A DNA stretch of 64,000 nt from Polytrichum commune (GCA_950295325.1 OX485803.1:35231554-35295553); one strand, 5' to 3'; shown: positions 1-11,260, counted from the stretch's first letter. A program made the numbers and translations. The notes: generated by a model not told the origin, from the letters alone.

Positions 1-2
1 GT

Positions 3-221
3 TCAAGGAGCTGGGCAGAAGAAACCAGGACACGACGACCAGCGGCATTATTAGCCTTGGACCATTATTCTGGAAGAAATAAGTTAGTAGCAAGGCTTGT
101 AAGTTGTGGTCCTTCACAGTGTATTGGGAAGTGCCCAGGCCAAGTACTTTGTAACAGTAAGTTGCATGATTACGAGAAAATCTCAGAACAACGTATCGAG
201 TGTTTCTGCCCGACTTAGTTG
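3..221 (+). other. Open frame of about 72 codons, possible partial exon
   Basis: One forward frame is open from the window edge to a TAG at 219-221. It is fairly basic and cysteine-rich near its middle, but I recognise no domain. A sequence resembling a plant 5' splice site (GTAAGT after ACA) occurs near 160-165, inside the frame. Base composition here is more balanced than in the AT-rich repeats further right, so this could be the tail of a host gene whose main part lies left of the window. It could equally be a chance open frame. No function is assigned. Confidence 0.15.
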
Positions 222-1494
222 AGATCAGGAGTCTATAACTGTGAGCATAATATGCGGCAATGAAACCGTAGTTTGCTGCTGGAATGGTACCTGCCCTAAT
301 GGTGTCGCATGCCACAACATGAACAACAATTAACCAACTCTCAACTTACAGTTTTATCTCCCCCACCCCACAAACTAACAAACCCTTGAAATGCAGCTTA
401 TCTACTTACCCAATGGAAGTGGCATTGATTGTTGTGAAATCAGCTTTGGTAATGACAGTACATAGCTATTATATAAGCAGGTCCGAGCTGCTTCGTCTGA
501 GCTCAAGGTTGGTTTGAAAAAGCTGGAGAAAACCTTCCCGATTTGTACCTGTGATTTCGAGGGCGACTCTTTGGGGATGCACCATATATAGCTAGGGTTA
601 CGATTTTCCCCAGCCCAACAATTTGCAGCAAAACTTTCCATGCTAGGTGCTCTCTCCCCCCTTGCCTGACAGTCCTCCAAACTTCAAGGTATTGCACGAT
701 GCACTTTTTATAATACGATTGTATTGATATCCTTAGTGGTTGCAGGAGGTGCATTGAACTTATCACTTTCTTGTACATTTTCCCTGCCAGGAAAAAGAAT
801 TCAAAATCTGCATTATTGTTTCGAGTTACACGACAGGGTCAATGAGGAAGCCGGTTCATCTCAGCTCCTTGTGCAGTTGGTGGCCCATCTCAATTCATTC
901 AGCCCATGCTTCTGGGTAAGGTATCACCTGTGCAACATGGGTACGAACGAATTTGTCCCCCATACAACACGGATCATAGGGTATGCGACCATTGCCTCCT
1001 GTGTTTTTTTGGGTTGAATGCACAGAAAAGGGAGCAGCTTCCTCATCATTTCAATATCTGGTCAAGTATTGCAGCATGGCCATGCCATGCAAATGACGGA
1101 TCTCGTACCTTGCAGATAGATCGAATGATGAAATTAGCTCACTGCTCGCTGCGTCGCTCTTCTTCTCATCAGTTCATGGATCCAAGCAGCCAACATATAA
1201 CGGTGTTATCCACTGAGCCCCACACAGGCTGGAAAGTGAAAGAGGTAAAAAAAAAGAAAAGAAAAGGAAGTCGGGAGGGGCCGGGGTGAAAGGTCTGGAG
1301 TGTAAGGAAGGTTGGAATGGGATCGTAGATTGATGGGCAGAGAGAGAGAGAGAGAGAGATAAAGATAAAGATAAAGAGTGTTTAGAGGCAGCCTGCAGGA
1401 GGCCGAGTGACAGTGGAGGGTACAAAAGTGCGATTGCTTCACTAGTAATGACAGAAGGCTACCGTAATCAATACTGCATTCTTCTCTTGAGAAG
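222..1494. other. Mixed-composition stretch without a recognised gene; GA microsatellite
   Basis: No domain is recognisable in either strand. A (GA)n run at about 1341-1358 is followed by (GATAAA)n to about 1377. Read on the minus strand this is the CT-rich microsatellite often seen in plant 5' UTRs, so a minus-strand transcript start near here is possible but unproven. Short open frames over this run that encode serine-leucine strings are microsatellite artefacts. Confidence 0.3.
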
Positions 1495-2075
1495 CATGCC
1501 AAGCTGCAACCCACAATCTCATCGTCGATTTTGCAGGCCAAGGACAGATTATTGGTGCTTATCAGAGCCCCTTCAACTGGCTATACCGTAGAGGGCGCTC
1601 TATTTCATCTTTGCTAGTGCAGGAATGTACTATCCACGTGAGGTTCAAGTGGTCTCCACCAATATAGGCATGACACGTGGCACATGCCAAGCTGCAAGCC
1701 ACAATCTCGTCTTTGATTTTGCACGCCAAGGACATCTCTCGTTGGCGCTAACAAGGCACATGACTGGTGCTTGTCGGCCCCTTCAATTGGCTATACCGTA
1801 GAAGGCTCTCTATTTCATCTCTACTAGTGCTCAAATGTACTAACCCACGTGGGATTCAAGTGATCTCGACCAATGTAGTAATAACACATGGCACATGTCA
1901 AGTTGCTACCCACAATCTCATCGTCGATTTTGTAGAGGCAAGGACGTCTCTTGTTGACACTTACGAGACAGATTCATGGTGCATGTTGCCCCTTCGACTG
2001 GCTATACCGTAGAAGACGCTCTATTCCATCTCTAATAGTGCTAGAATGTACTCTAGGGGAGTTCATTGCCCAGGG
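1495..2075. repeat. Three-unit tandem repeat, about 210-bp period
   Basis: The phrase CTATACCGTAGA recurs at about 1581, 1791 and 2002, which gives periods of 210 and 211 bp. A second anchor (CATGCCAAGCTGCAA-like) recurs at about 1495, 1683 and 1893. The first unit lacks about 20 bp that the second has. Each unit also carries the phrase ACAATCTCATCGTCGATTTTG in some variant. The third unit is cut at its right by the transposable element that begins at 2069. No coding function is seen. Confidence 0.8.
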
Positions 2076-2636
2076 GTTGGACTCTTCATGCCATGTACGA
2101 ACTAACTTGAGTGTAGAAATGGGTATACTTTGAGACATTAGTGTACATAGTATACATAAGGGAGACGTTTTATTTTTCTCTAGTGTGTATATTTTAAAAG
2201 TCCATGAATAAATTCAAAGTAAAGATAAATGTACAAAAAGGGCCCTAAAGTTTAGAAAAAGAAAATGTGCTAGTCTCATCTAATTTACCTTATTTCATCC
2301 AAATTTAATTTTTTTTGAAGGGTCAAATTATTATGAGTTATATCCTATGGATGAAATAATTGTTGCATCAATGACTTTCTTATTGGAAAGTGAATGTGAA
2401 TTATATATGTAATAAAAGTCCCATTTGTTTTATGATTTATATATTGTATATGTAGTGGAGGCATTAATCACATTAAATTGAAAATTTTAGTACAAATAGA
2501 TGAGTCCCTTTTCTAGCCTATTGTTGGTACGTATATATTCATTTTTCTCTATAAATTTCCTCGTACATAGGGGGTCTTATTTCATAGTCACTGACGCACA
2601 TCACTTATGATTCTAAGGAAGAGTCCACCCCCCAAG
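2069..2636 (+). mobile_element. Copy G of the ORF-bearing hAT-like family (decayed)
   Basis: This copy matches the reverse complement of the copy at 28548-29238 over most of its length, including GTACATAGTATACATAAGGG. It ends in GGGGTGGACTC-like inverted termini. The flanking octamers GTTCATTG (2061-2068) and GGTCACTG (2637-2644) match at 6 of 8 positions, as expected for an old hAT 8-bp TSD. The family's short ORF survives only as frameshifted fragments around 2335-2400 (ATGGATGAA... AATGACTTT). Boundaries are inferred from the inverted ends and are less certain than those of the copy at 23086-23868. Confidence 0.6.
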
Positions 2637-2879
2637 GGTCACTGACAATTTACGTAGAAAGGACATGCGAGGAAAGGTAGGGTGGAAGATACACCCTAAC
2701 CTTGATAATGTCACACTTGTTAATAGAACACCTTGATATTGTCACCTAAAAGTTTGAAACCGATTTCCATAGTGTAAAACTCCCTCGTTATTATCACTAT
2801 CACCCTTGATAATGTCACATTTTTTTTTCAAAATTTGTAGTGTAAGTGTGATAATAACAAGTAACATGGATGAAAAAAG

Positions 2880-3122
2880 GCCGGATGGACAACAAATTCT
2901 ATGGATGACGTCGGCATCTTCACCTGCTTCCGCTTGAATCTTGGGTTCTTGAATCTTGAATCTCATGTGCCGAAGAAGCAACGGTTTCTCTCGCAGATCA
3001 ACTTCTCGCAGCTTCGCCTGCATCGTATGCTCTCTCCTCTCGCCGCTCCACACACCGCTCTGCCCCTCATCTTCTTGCCGCTCTCCTCAACAAACTGCTG
3101 CATCCACAAGGTTTCTTCCTAA
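2880..3122. other. GC-richer insert inside the pogo element
   Basis: This stretch sits where the N-terminal helix-turn-helix and the first catalytic aspartate of a pogo transposase should be encoded, yet neither strand gives a recognisable match. It is richer in GC than the rest of the element, and a forward frame is open at 2901-3122. It may be captured host DNA or a 5' UTR exon. The downstream TTTTCAG at about 3229-3235 could serve as a 3' splice site. This is inference from composition and position only. Confidence 0.3.
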
Positions 3123-3222
3123 ATGGTACTTTTGAAGCTTTGAGGCTTGTTGAATCAATTCGGTGTTGAAGACCTTGTGATTGATTTCTTTGTTTCAAAC
3201 TTAGACTGCTGGCATTCATTTT

Positions 3223-4149
3223 GTGGCATTTTCAGAGAATTGCATTGTGAGGTGGAAGTTGATCAATCGGTGGTTCCTGAGGATTATTATGGATAATGCA
3301 GGAAGCCATGATATTCATGGTGAGGTCAAGAAAGTTATAGATGGGTTTAATGCTTTTGTACTCTCCCATATCACTATCTTGCTCCTTCCACCAAATGTGA
3401 CTTCAGTTGTTTAGCCTTTGGATCAAGGAGTGATTGCAGCATTCAAAATGTGCTATAAGCGCAAGCTTGTTGCCTGGACTTTGCAACAAATTGATAACAA
3501 CTCAAATGAAGATTTGGGGAAATTGAATGTTGATGTATTTCAAGCTATGCTATGGTGTGTGGTGGCATGGCATGAATTAGATGATCAAACCATTAGAAAT
3601 TGTTGGAGAAAGTCCGCCATATTGCCTGCAGAGTGGAATGCAGATATAAACAATCTTGATGAACGTATGAAGTCCAAAATGGAGGAAGCAACTTTGGAAT
3701 TGGGTAAACTCATCGCCGTATTAAATTTGGGTTTGGATGTTGAAGGCAAGCCTGTAGAAAAGCTTTGTCCTTTGGAGTACATAAACATGGAAGGTGAAGA
3801 TGATTTTGAGGTGGAATTTTCTACTGAGGAGCTTGTGCAATTAGTGCAAGATGGCGAACAGGTTCTTGATTCCATGGAAGTGGACACATTGATTGTTGAT
3901 AGCAGTGATGATGAATCTAAAGTAGTGAAGCTAAGCGATGCACAAAAATATGCTAAAGATGTTTTGAATTTTATGGCTAGCCAAGGTTCTCAGATTTTCA
4001 GCACTCATGAGTTGTTAGAAATGGAAAAAATCCATGACAAACTCATTAGAATTGGTGTTGCACATTTAACATCAACAAAACAATGTGACATTAGAAGCTT
4101 CTTTGTCTCTAGTGAGAGGTCTTTACCTGATCTCAATGACACATTATGA
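3223..4149 (+). pseudogene. Pogo/Tigger transposase, N-terminally truncated, one nonsense codon
   Basis: A single forward frame is open over about 308 codons except for one TAG at 3415-3417. It carries two landmarks of the DDE_1 (CENP-B/Tigger) domain. The first is MDNAGSH, with the second catalytic aspartate at 3292-3294. The second is LLPPNVTSVV followed by PLDQG, with the third catalytic aspartate at 3424-3426. The TAG sits where the family has glutamine just before PLDQG, so a single C-to-T change explains it. Downstream, RNCWRKSAI and an acidic tail are typical of the family C-terminus. The first catalytic aspartate and the DNA-binding domain are missing. The product would have cut and pasted the surrounding element; this copy cannot be active. 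Confidence 0.9.
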
Positions 4150-4373
4150 TGTGCTCTTGTTGTTATTCACAATTTTGAATTAGATTTTACATTCAAAAAC
4201 ATTGAAGTCTCGTATTTGTTTTTTTAAAATTGTAATTATATTTTGATTTTCTACATATTTTTTGATAATATCACATTATGCACAAAATGTGACATTATCA
4301 AGCATGTCACACCTTGTTTATATCACACTTTTTGGTGAAACGGAGGGTGTGACATTATCAAGGTTAGGGTGTA

Positions 4374-5457
4374 TTTGTAAGACATGAATTTAATATTTTC
4401 TTTAAAACTATATTAGGCTTTGTTAATGTCCATAAGTAATTCATATTAAATAAGGTACTATAAGTAAATTGTGCTAATTTAAATCTATTTTTTGTGAAAT
4501 AGTGTAACAAAAATTGGAATGAAGAAAATTGGGAATTTTTGGGGAGGCTCCGTCATTCCCAACTATCGGGGTTGGCCATTGGGAACCACATGCACACTTT
4601 CCCCCAAGCAGCTAGGTAGGCATAAATTGCGGAGTTGTAGGCCCTCAACGAAAGTAAGTGCGAGGCGGGACGCCAAACCCTTCACTTGTTTATACATATT
4701 ATTAAAAAAAATTAAAAAAACTTGAACAAAGTAGAGCAAATGACCAAGAAAAGAATTCAAAATCAAAAGAAATAAGGTTTGAAAACGTCCTACTAAGGTT
4801 AATACTCAATTAGAATTAGATTGGTAACTCATTAAAGCGTACTTAAAGGATGTCATGTGAAATCTAATTGAAGTGAAGGAAGGCCATTCTATGGTTAGGA
4901 ATTCTAAGGTGAAGGGCAAATCATGCCGATAATTCATGCGAGGCCACCAAATAGGCCAAATCAATCATCACCTCATCCTTAAGATTTAAAATTAAGATTT
5001 CAAGTCATAAGGGTTTTCAAATTGGGTAATATCAAGCATAAATAAAAGAATAAATCCACAAATTATATTTGGTAATTTATGAAGGAATTTAATAGAGATC
5101 TTTGACCAATGGACTTGATTCAAGATATGAAGATTTTTTCACTTAGTCCATGTACGTTGTAAAGGGGGAGAGGAATCACTTGACCTTAACATTACACTTG
5201 GTAATAATATTGAAAGGCATAATCCTAGTTCTATCTTAAAGATACCAAACCTTGACATTAAGGTTTAGGAGAACATAAGCTTGCAAAAACTCTAGAGCAT
5301 CTAATTCTAGGCAAATTTTCTATGAGTCTTGGAGACATTCACTAAAAAAGAAACATATGTAAGAAAATGCAATCATGATATCAAAGAAGTTTAAGGAATT
5401 CATGTGGTTGATCAAGTATTAGGAATCGTGTTGGGAGATTAAGTGTTATAATTAGGT
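4374..5457. other. AT-rich intergenic DNA, nothing recognised
   Basis: There are no long open frames, no inverted termini and no tandem structure that I can support. A short basic ORF around 4519-4725 shows no known motif. Confidence 0.4.
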
Positions 5458-6218
5458 GGGGGCATTCACGGTTGGGGTACTACTTTTGGGACAAAGGACT
5501 TAAGGACTTTTTACATTGGATCTCGGCGTTTATCATGATTTTCTATTATTTGATCAATAAATTTTAGATAAATAAGTAGATAGTTCATAGGCTTTATCAA
5601 GAAAGATATTATTTCTTATTAAACCCAAACCCAAAACCCAAAACCCTAAACCCTTCGGCCACATCAATGGCATTTTTACTATTCAAGTGTACATCATAGG
5701 TCAATTTTTTCTTGTTTTGCATCTTGGTACCTTGGTATAAGTGTCATGTGTCCGTTCATATAATTTTTTTGGTCCAATTCTAATACTAGACGTTCCTTTT
5801 ACGTGTGGCCATGATTATATGTATTTTTGGCCATGTTTGGTGCCACATGTAAAGTTGGGCAATTGGTATTCAATACATATTTGGTTCTATTGGTACACAC
5901 TTGAAGGATGATAGTGAGGAAAAAATTTGGGATTGTTTCGATTGATTCTTCTTGTCCTTTTCATTCCTTGATCCTAAGGTGAACAATGAAGACAACACTC
6001 CTAAATGTCCCTATTAAGGAATCAAAAGGCTATCTTAGATGACCCTATTCCTTCTAAATTAACTTTGTAGGTGTACTCAATATGGAGTATGAAATGTAGG
6101 TATGATCCAAATTATGCTTCACAATACAAATCTAAGCATACAAAGCATGTGAAGTTATCTAAAAAAGTCCTTTTTCAGTTAGACACCCAAAAGTAGTACC
6201 CCAACCGTGAATGCCCCC
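5458..6218. mobile_element. Non-autonomous element with 33-bp perfect inverted ends (761 bp)
   Basis: The left end 5458-5490 (beginning GGGGGCATTCACGGTTGGGG) is the exact reverse complement of 6186-6218. AGGT follows the right end (6219-6222) and precedes the left end (5454-5457), giving an apparent 4-bp target duplication. That length is not typical of hAT (8), Mutator (9), Harbinger (3) or Tc1/mariner (2). There is no coding capacity. The interior carries a run of telomere-like CCCAAA and CCCTAAA units at about 5622-5654. Fully identical termini suggest a recent insertion. The superfamily is not assigned. Confidence 0.85.
5622..5654. repeat. Interstitial telomere-like repeat
   Basis: A short run of AAACCC / AAAACCC / CCCTAAACCC units resembles the plant telomere repeat CCCTAAA but is degenerate. 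It lies inside the inverted-end element at 5458-6218. Confidence 0.6.
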
Positions 6219-8227
6219 AGGTGATAGTTTGAACCTTTGAGGAGTTCAAAAATATACCTAGAAGAGGATACCCCTCTTCACGTCTAGAATACCAAAATGA
6301 ACCTAAAGTTCCAAAATAACATGCAAAATTCCACCTTTACATTATTTAGAATTTTAAGATTGTTTCAGTCTAATTCTTATAAGAGTCATTTTCATGTAAC
6401 TAGTCAGTAGCGGGTTTAATTATCTAAGGCTAAGGGTTGCAAGTGACCTCGACAATTGTTTTAGAGTTGGGGTCCCACAAATATGTAATAATTTCATAAG
6501 TTTAGCTTCAAATTCGTAGGAGTATACACTTAGATTACATTGGTATTAAAATGAGGCAGATGTAATAAGTCAATATTAATATATTATATAACAATTTACA
6601 TACTTGTCCAATGAAGTAATTGATGGAATTGTCATGCATGTATTTATTGCATATTTGTATCTTATAATGTATATAATATATGATTTGTGCTAGCATATAT
6701 CCAAGTATGATATGCATACTAAACTTCTGCTAGATTGATAGGGCTAATCTTGTACTTCTATAAATCTGATATTCCTTTTTGGTGCGTAGTGCATCAATTG
6801 AACCCCCAATGGATCAAAAGAGGCAAAGAATGTTCTCATATTTGGAAAAACCACCACAACGTCACGTAGTTTTTTCAAAAATATCTTTGGTTTTTTGTTT
6901 TCTTAAGAGTGTCTCAAAGGTCTTTGACAAATGCCATAAGAGCTTTTTCTTCTTTTCTCTGATGTGGCATGTTGGTTACTTTTGGAGGTTCAAATAATCA
7001 TGTTGGATACAATCAACCTTTCTCCTCAAATAACTAGATTAAGGTTCAAAAATCTTCAGTGAATAAAATAGATTTAGTTAGTTCTATTAAACGCCTATTC
7101 AAGCTTAGTTATCATGAACTAACCAACTTAGATTCATGTAATATATTTTAATGACTATAATGCATCCTAATGAGGGTCAAAAATCCAATGTGAACATTTA
7201 TAAATACTAAAATATTCTCTTACAAAAATGAGGGTTTTAAAATGCCTCATGAAAACATCTATAACTTTATGTCAAAATTTAAAATTGGAAAAAATTAGTT
7301 AGATTAGAAATAAAAATTTGAAATTTACATATAGAAATAAAATTTGTAAAAATGGTAACTTAAAAATCCATGGTGAAACTACAAAATCAGGTATACTAAA
7401 ATCAAGGTTGTCTCATACAAATACTCATAACTTCTAAATAAGAATTGGAATAGAAAGAAGATTGGAAGGCTTATTCAAATGTAACAAAATATGTTAAAAA
7501 CTTATCGGAGCACCTAGTGGCAAGCCTATGAAATCAATTTTCTTTTTTCTTTTTTCAATAAGGTGGTTTTCTTAATATTTCTCACAATAATATGTATAAC
7601 TTTTAGACAAAATTGATTGCTAGAAAGTTTTAAAAAATTTCTAGAAAGAAAAATTTAAGATCTATCTGCGCATATGAGATATATAAGGAATGGTCCTAGG
7701 AATAATCCGTGGCAAGCTTCTCATGTCAATTATCTATATCGGACTCATGATAATTCGCTAGTATAAAACATTCTAGAAACTAAGAGTGATCTGTCATCCA
7801 AAGAAGATGAGTTATATTGCAAACCTAATGCAAGATATAAGAATAAATGAATTTGACATTAAATACTTATATATATATATATATATATATAATTGAACAT
7901 GGCATCACCCTCTCTTTTACAATACTAAACTATCACTCAATCCATTAAAATGGACTAAATTGCGTATAATTGTTCAAGTGTAAGAGTTGGTTGGGAACAA
8001 GGTGGAAGATAATAGATGGAAGATGCTATTCTACAAAGATCCAAGCCCAAAATGGGAGACCGAAATCAAAGCAGTAAAAGATGAAGTTGTCGAAAACAAG
8101 ATCATTTCTAAAAGTTTGCGTCAAATAGTGGGGGTGAGTTATTTAAAAAAAAATCTTGAGCCTCATCACTCCTTGCGTGATTCAGTGTAGTTTCACTCAC
8201 CATCAATTTGCTTTGGATACGCATTGT
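6219..8227. other. AT-rich intergenic DNA with one (AT)n run
   Basis: No gene or element ends are supported. A dinucleotide (AT)n microsatellite lies at about 7868-7890. The short frames are unremarkable. Confidence 0.4.
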
Positions 8228-8859
8228 AAGACTAGGCCCCATCGGTTTTCACGTGCATGCATGCCCCTTATTAAAACACCCTTGTATACATTTTATTTTT
8301 GCTAAAATCAAGCAATATACTTACAAATCACATTGCTTCAAAATACATTTCCATACGTACACAAGGGTCCAAAAACAAATATGGAAATGGTATATAACAT
8401 GTGTACAAATGTTTGGAAATGCAAAAATATGGCCCTATTATATGTATAATATCAAATCATGGATTTTCAGTTATAAAGTTGTTAAAGACTTTTTCATCAC
8501 TTGGATGAAGTTCATACGTGTCTGTTTCAGCATCATACGTCAAATTGGCCAAAGCAATAACCGTATCCAATTCTACCATAATATGATATGTGAGATCATA
8601 CCTCCAAATAAGGTCGTTACTTAGTGGATGAAAAAACGCATGATTCTTAGTCCAGATCTGACTTGAACGCGTAAACGCGTAAACCCGCACTTTACATATA
8701 TTTTTCTATAGCCTTATCTCCAGCCTCATGTATATCTACTTCCTGCTTAATAGCAATATGTCTCTTGTACGTATATTTTGTACATGCTTGTTCTAAATAA
8801 TACCCCTTTTGTGCACACACGTGTATATTTACAGTACTTTAACAGTGCACTCCCTGGGA
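8228..8859 (-). mobile_element. Copy A of the ORF-bearing hAT-like family
   Basis: This copy lies in the same orientation as the copy at 23086-23868 and aligns with it from the CACGTGC-bearing 3' end (about 8250) to the 5' end (about 8850, GTGCACTCCCTGGG). Inner landmarks shared with the copies at 10.4 and 13.0 kb include GTGCACACAAAAGGGGTATTA on the minus strand. The family ORF is present at 8457-8690. The termini are worn, no clear 8-bp duplication is visible, and the ends are approximate. Confidence 0.6.
8457..8690 (-). CDS. Short conserved ORF of the hAT-like family, copy A (77 codons)
   Basis: The reading frame is intact to its stop. The last 45 residues match the ORF at 23328-23543: a YDLT start, LMVELDT-like helix, IALA, then TYELHPSDEKVFNNF before the stop. 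The copies differ at many bases yet keep the frame and the stop position. This suggests a selected or recently selected C-terminal segment of an element-encoded protein. I do not recognise the domain. The N-terminal 25 residues differ between copies, so the true start or a splice junction is probably near the conserved YDLT block. No function is assigned. Confidence 0.5.
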   Translation of the reverse strand: MRVYAFTRSSQIWTKNHAFFHPLSNDLIWRYDLTYHIMVELDTVIALANLTYDAETDTYELHPSDEKVFNNFITENP

Positions 8860-10361
8860 TATTGCTTAAAAGTGTATGCAATCAAAAAGTGATGGGAAAA
8901 AACATGGCAACATAAAGGCATAAAGCATACATACCAAAAACTAAGTGCAAAAAATTATCATACAAGTGAAAGACTTGTGTTTACCTAAACAAATCTTAAT
9001 TTGTGCAAAATATGTGTATCGTTAACCACATCACATAAGAGCAAGTGTGATAACATGATGCATATCATTCCAAGACCATAACCTAAATGATATCATACAA
9101 TTGCAAGTGATGAAGAACACAAGAATGATTAAGCATAATGCAATTTAAAATTTTCTCTAAACATCTACAATTTTACATCCCATAGAACATAACCTTCATG
9201 TGGTTCCAATGTACCAACTTTTGTATTATAGTTGCACATGTCCCCAATTTCATAACATTGTAAACCAGTGGAGAAAACAAGGAAACATGCCAATAAGTGT
9301 AAGGATAGACCAACATAGGGGCTTGAAGGTAAATTCCTAATGGAATGACTAGAAACCATAAAAGCAAGGCCAAAATGCCACCACATGGTGGCGCAAAGAG
9401 CCATAGACACATCATTTCAAAAGCAACGAGGTCACTCAAACCAAATACAACACCAATGTACTGAATGTCAAGATCCTATATGAAAACGAATTGCATTCAA
9501 CTTCACAAGTAGCATACACCTCAAGAGCAAGCCTAGAGAAAGGATGAAATTGGGTTTAGGCATGAGAACTTATCATGAAACTCACATTAAGATCATCACT
9601 GGTTTGGACAATTGCTTGCTCCTTCCCAACTTAGCTCACTTGACAAGCATTGAAACTCCACGCAATAAGGAAGGAAAATGTGGCTATGATCTTGGAAATT
9701 GTGGTAGATCAAGGTATAATTGTGATGAGTTAGAAGCATATTCCCATGATTAATGTTGAAAATTAAGTTCAAACACATGTTTGCTTGAGCATGTTGCCTT
9801 GTAGGCAGCAACATGCCTGCCAATGGCCAATGACCTACCCATTTGCCCCCCACAACCTACCCAATTCCAACTGCAACCCACCCGTTTGCAATAGTGACCT
9901 ACCCCTAAACCGACAACCACATGCCCATTTCCAACAATGACCTACCATAAACCTACATCAACCTTGATAAGCCACCTATGTGGCATATTGATTGGCCTAC
10001 TTGCTATCCCTCAACCACATGTAGGGCCCAAGTTCTGCACCTAAACTAGCCAGTACCCCATAAATGAATTTACGTGTGTCATTTATGGTAAAATTAGCCT
10101 TGGCTAGGAGTCCGACCATTTTTGGAGATAAAACTCCCAGTTGAAGCTGAATAATATTATGTTGCACATCTAGAAAAAAAGAAGGAATACAAATATTGAA
10201 TTTTAGGTGTTGACCATCATGTTTTTTTGTTCATAGTAAATACTTCACATGTCAAAAAACATACTAATAATTATGCATGCCTAGAATTTTCAATGACACC
10301 TCCAGATTGTTGCAAACACGTTTGTTTTATACAAGTGCAAAATTTATATTTTGCCTAAACG
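8860..10361. other. Intergenic DNA, no recognised gene
   Basis: The stretch is mostly AT-rich. A C-rich patch at about 9835-9960 repeats the phrase TGACCTACC with variations. Overlapping minus-strand frames at 9165-9440 show no known domain. Confidence 0.35.
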
Positions 10362-10890
10362 GCCTGGGGGTGCACTTTTCATTGGAAATCAAAATGGCGT
10401 ATGTGGACAGTGGGTGACCTAGAGGGGCACACATGGGGGTTGCACTCAATGTGGCCCATACGGACCCACGTGGGTGCACAAAAAGGGGTATTAATTGTGC
10501 TTAGGGGTTACAAAAGATACATAAGGTACATGTATTATTTATTCTGGCTTTGTAAATATACTAGTCATATTATACATATACTCCTAATTGTACTTCTAAC
10601 TTTAGCCCATAGTCAATTTTAATGAAGTGGGAAATCTACAAGAGGTCCAAATGAATATTTCATCCAATACGTGAGGTGAATGATAATCCCACATTGTTCA
10701 AGGATGGGTTCATTAGAGTCAAGTATGATATGTTGTATGTCAAACCTAAAGTTCGACCATCTAGAGCAAAAAAAAGTGATTATTCATTGAAATTGAGTTG
10801 TCATTCTGTTGTATCATTTGTTTATCAAGTTGCAGCTGAAGGAGTGAAGAAAAGAGGGATACCTCCAAGACTTAGTATTTGGGAAGGGTC

Positions 10891-11260
10891 AGGCACCACG
10901 GGCCTTGGCTTGGTGGTTAGGGCTCATGGCCCCCAATGAGGAGGTTGTGGGTTCTATTCCCCATGCCGGCGTGGTGCTCACCACCTTAGTCCACCCAACT
11001 ATGGTGGGGGGTCCTTGGACCTTGTTGTATGGGTACCTCAAAGCCCTTTGGGGGGATACCATGTCCGGTATCTTCAAGGCACTAGTGGCTAGCAGGAACT
11101 AGTATAGTGTGTCACTATAGTGTCCATCCTCGAAAGGGGAGAGTAGTATTGTCCCAATGTCCCCTTGTCCAATGGGCATCGGGTCATTGGCATTACGAAC
11201 GGACACTTTATTCACGCCGGCCCCTTGCTAAAAAGGGACCGGAGTTTCTATCTATCTATC
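10891..11260 (+). mobile_element. tRNA-derived SINE (370 bp) with 12-bp target duplication
   Basis: The head contains a polymerase-III A box (TGGCTTGGTGG, 10906-10916) and a B box (GGTTCTATTCC, 10950-10960) at tRNA-like spacing. The 3' end is a short (TCTA)n tail. The 12-bp direct repeat TTGGGAAGGGTC flanks the element at 10879-10890 and 11261-11272. The duplication proves retroposition into the older hAT-like copy. From about 10980 onward the body is shared with the 5S-headed SINE at 57510-57926. It needs LINE machinery in trans, probably one recognising the shared 3' region. Confidence 0.92.
10906..10960 (+). promoter_or_regulatory. RNA polymerase III internal promoter (A and B boxes) of the SINE
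   Basis: The A box TGGCTTGGTGG fits TRGCNNAGYNGG with small changes. The B box GGTTCTATTCC differs from GGTTCGANTCC at two or fewer consensus positions. The spacing of about 33 bp is in the normal tRNA range. Confidence 0.8.

Larger units (their letters stand above)
2692..4371 (+). mobile_element. Complete pogo/Tigger-like DNA transposon (1680 bp)
   Basis: The element is bounded by perfect 25-bp terminal inverted repeats: 2692-2716, beginning CACCCTAACCTTGATAATG, and its reverse complement at 4347-4371. TA dinucleotides flank both ends (2690-2691 and 4372-4373), the target duplication of the Tc1/mariner-pogo superfamily. Further copies of the motif CTTGATAATGTCAC lie just inside both ends (about 2731, 2803 and 4290), forming subterminal repeats that may be transposase-binding sites. 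The interior holds a decayed DDE transposase at 3223-4149. Perfect termini with a broken gene suggest mobility in trans or recent loss of function. Confidence 0.93.

Noticed and set aside
1174-1541. Minus-strand frames encoding SLSLSL-type strings
   Set aside because: They are translations of the (GA)n/(GATAAA)n microsatellite, not proteins.
5622-5654. Chromosome end or telomere
   Set aside because: Only a few degenerate units, inside a transposable element.
9165-9439. Overlapping minus-strand frames with hydrophobic stretches (possible membrane protein)
   Set aside because: Two frames overlap, neither has a conserved motif, and composition equals the surrounding AT-rich DNA.
10906-10970. 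Candidate tRNA gene
   Set aside because: A and B boxes are present, but there is no full cloverleaf or acceptor pairing. The target duplications and shared body show a SINE head.
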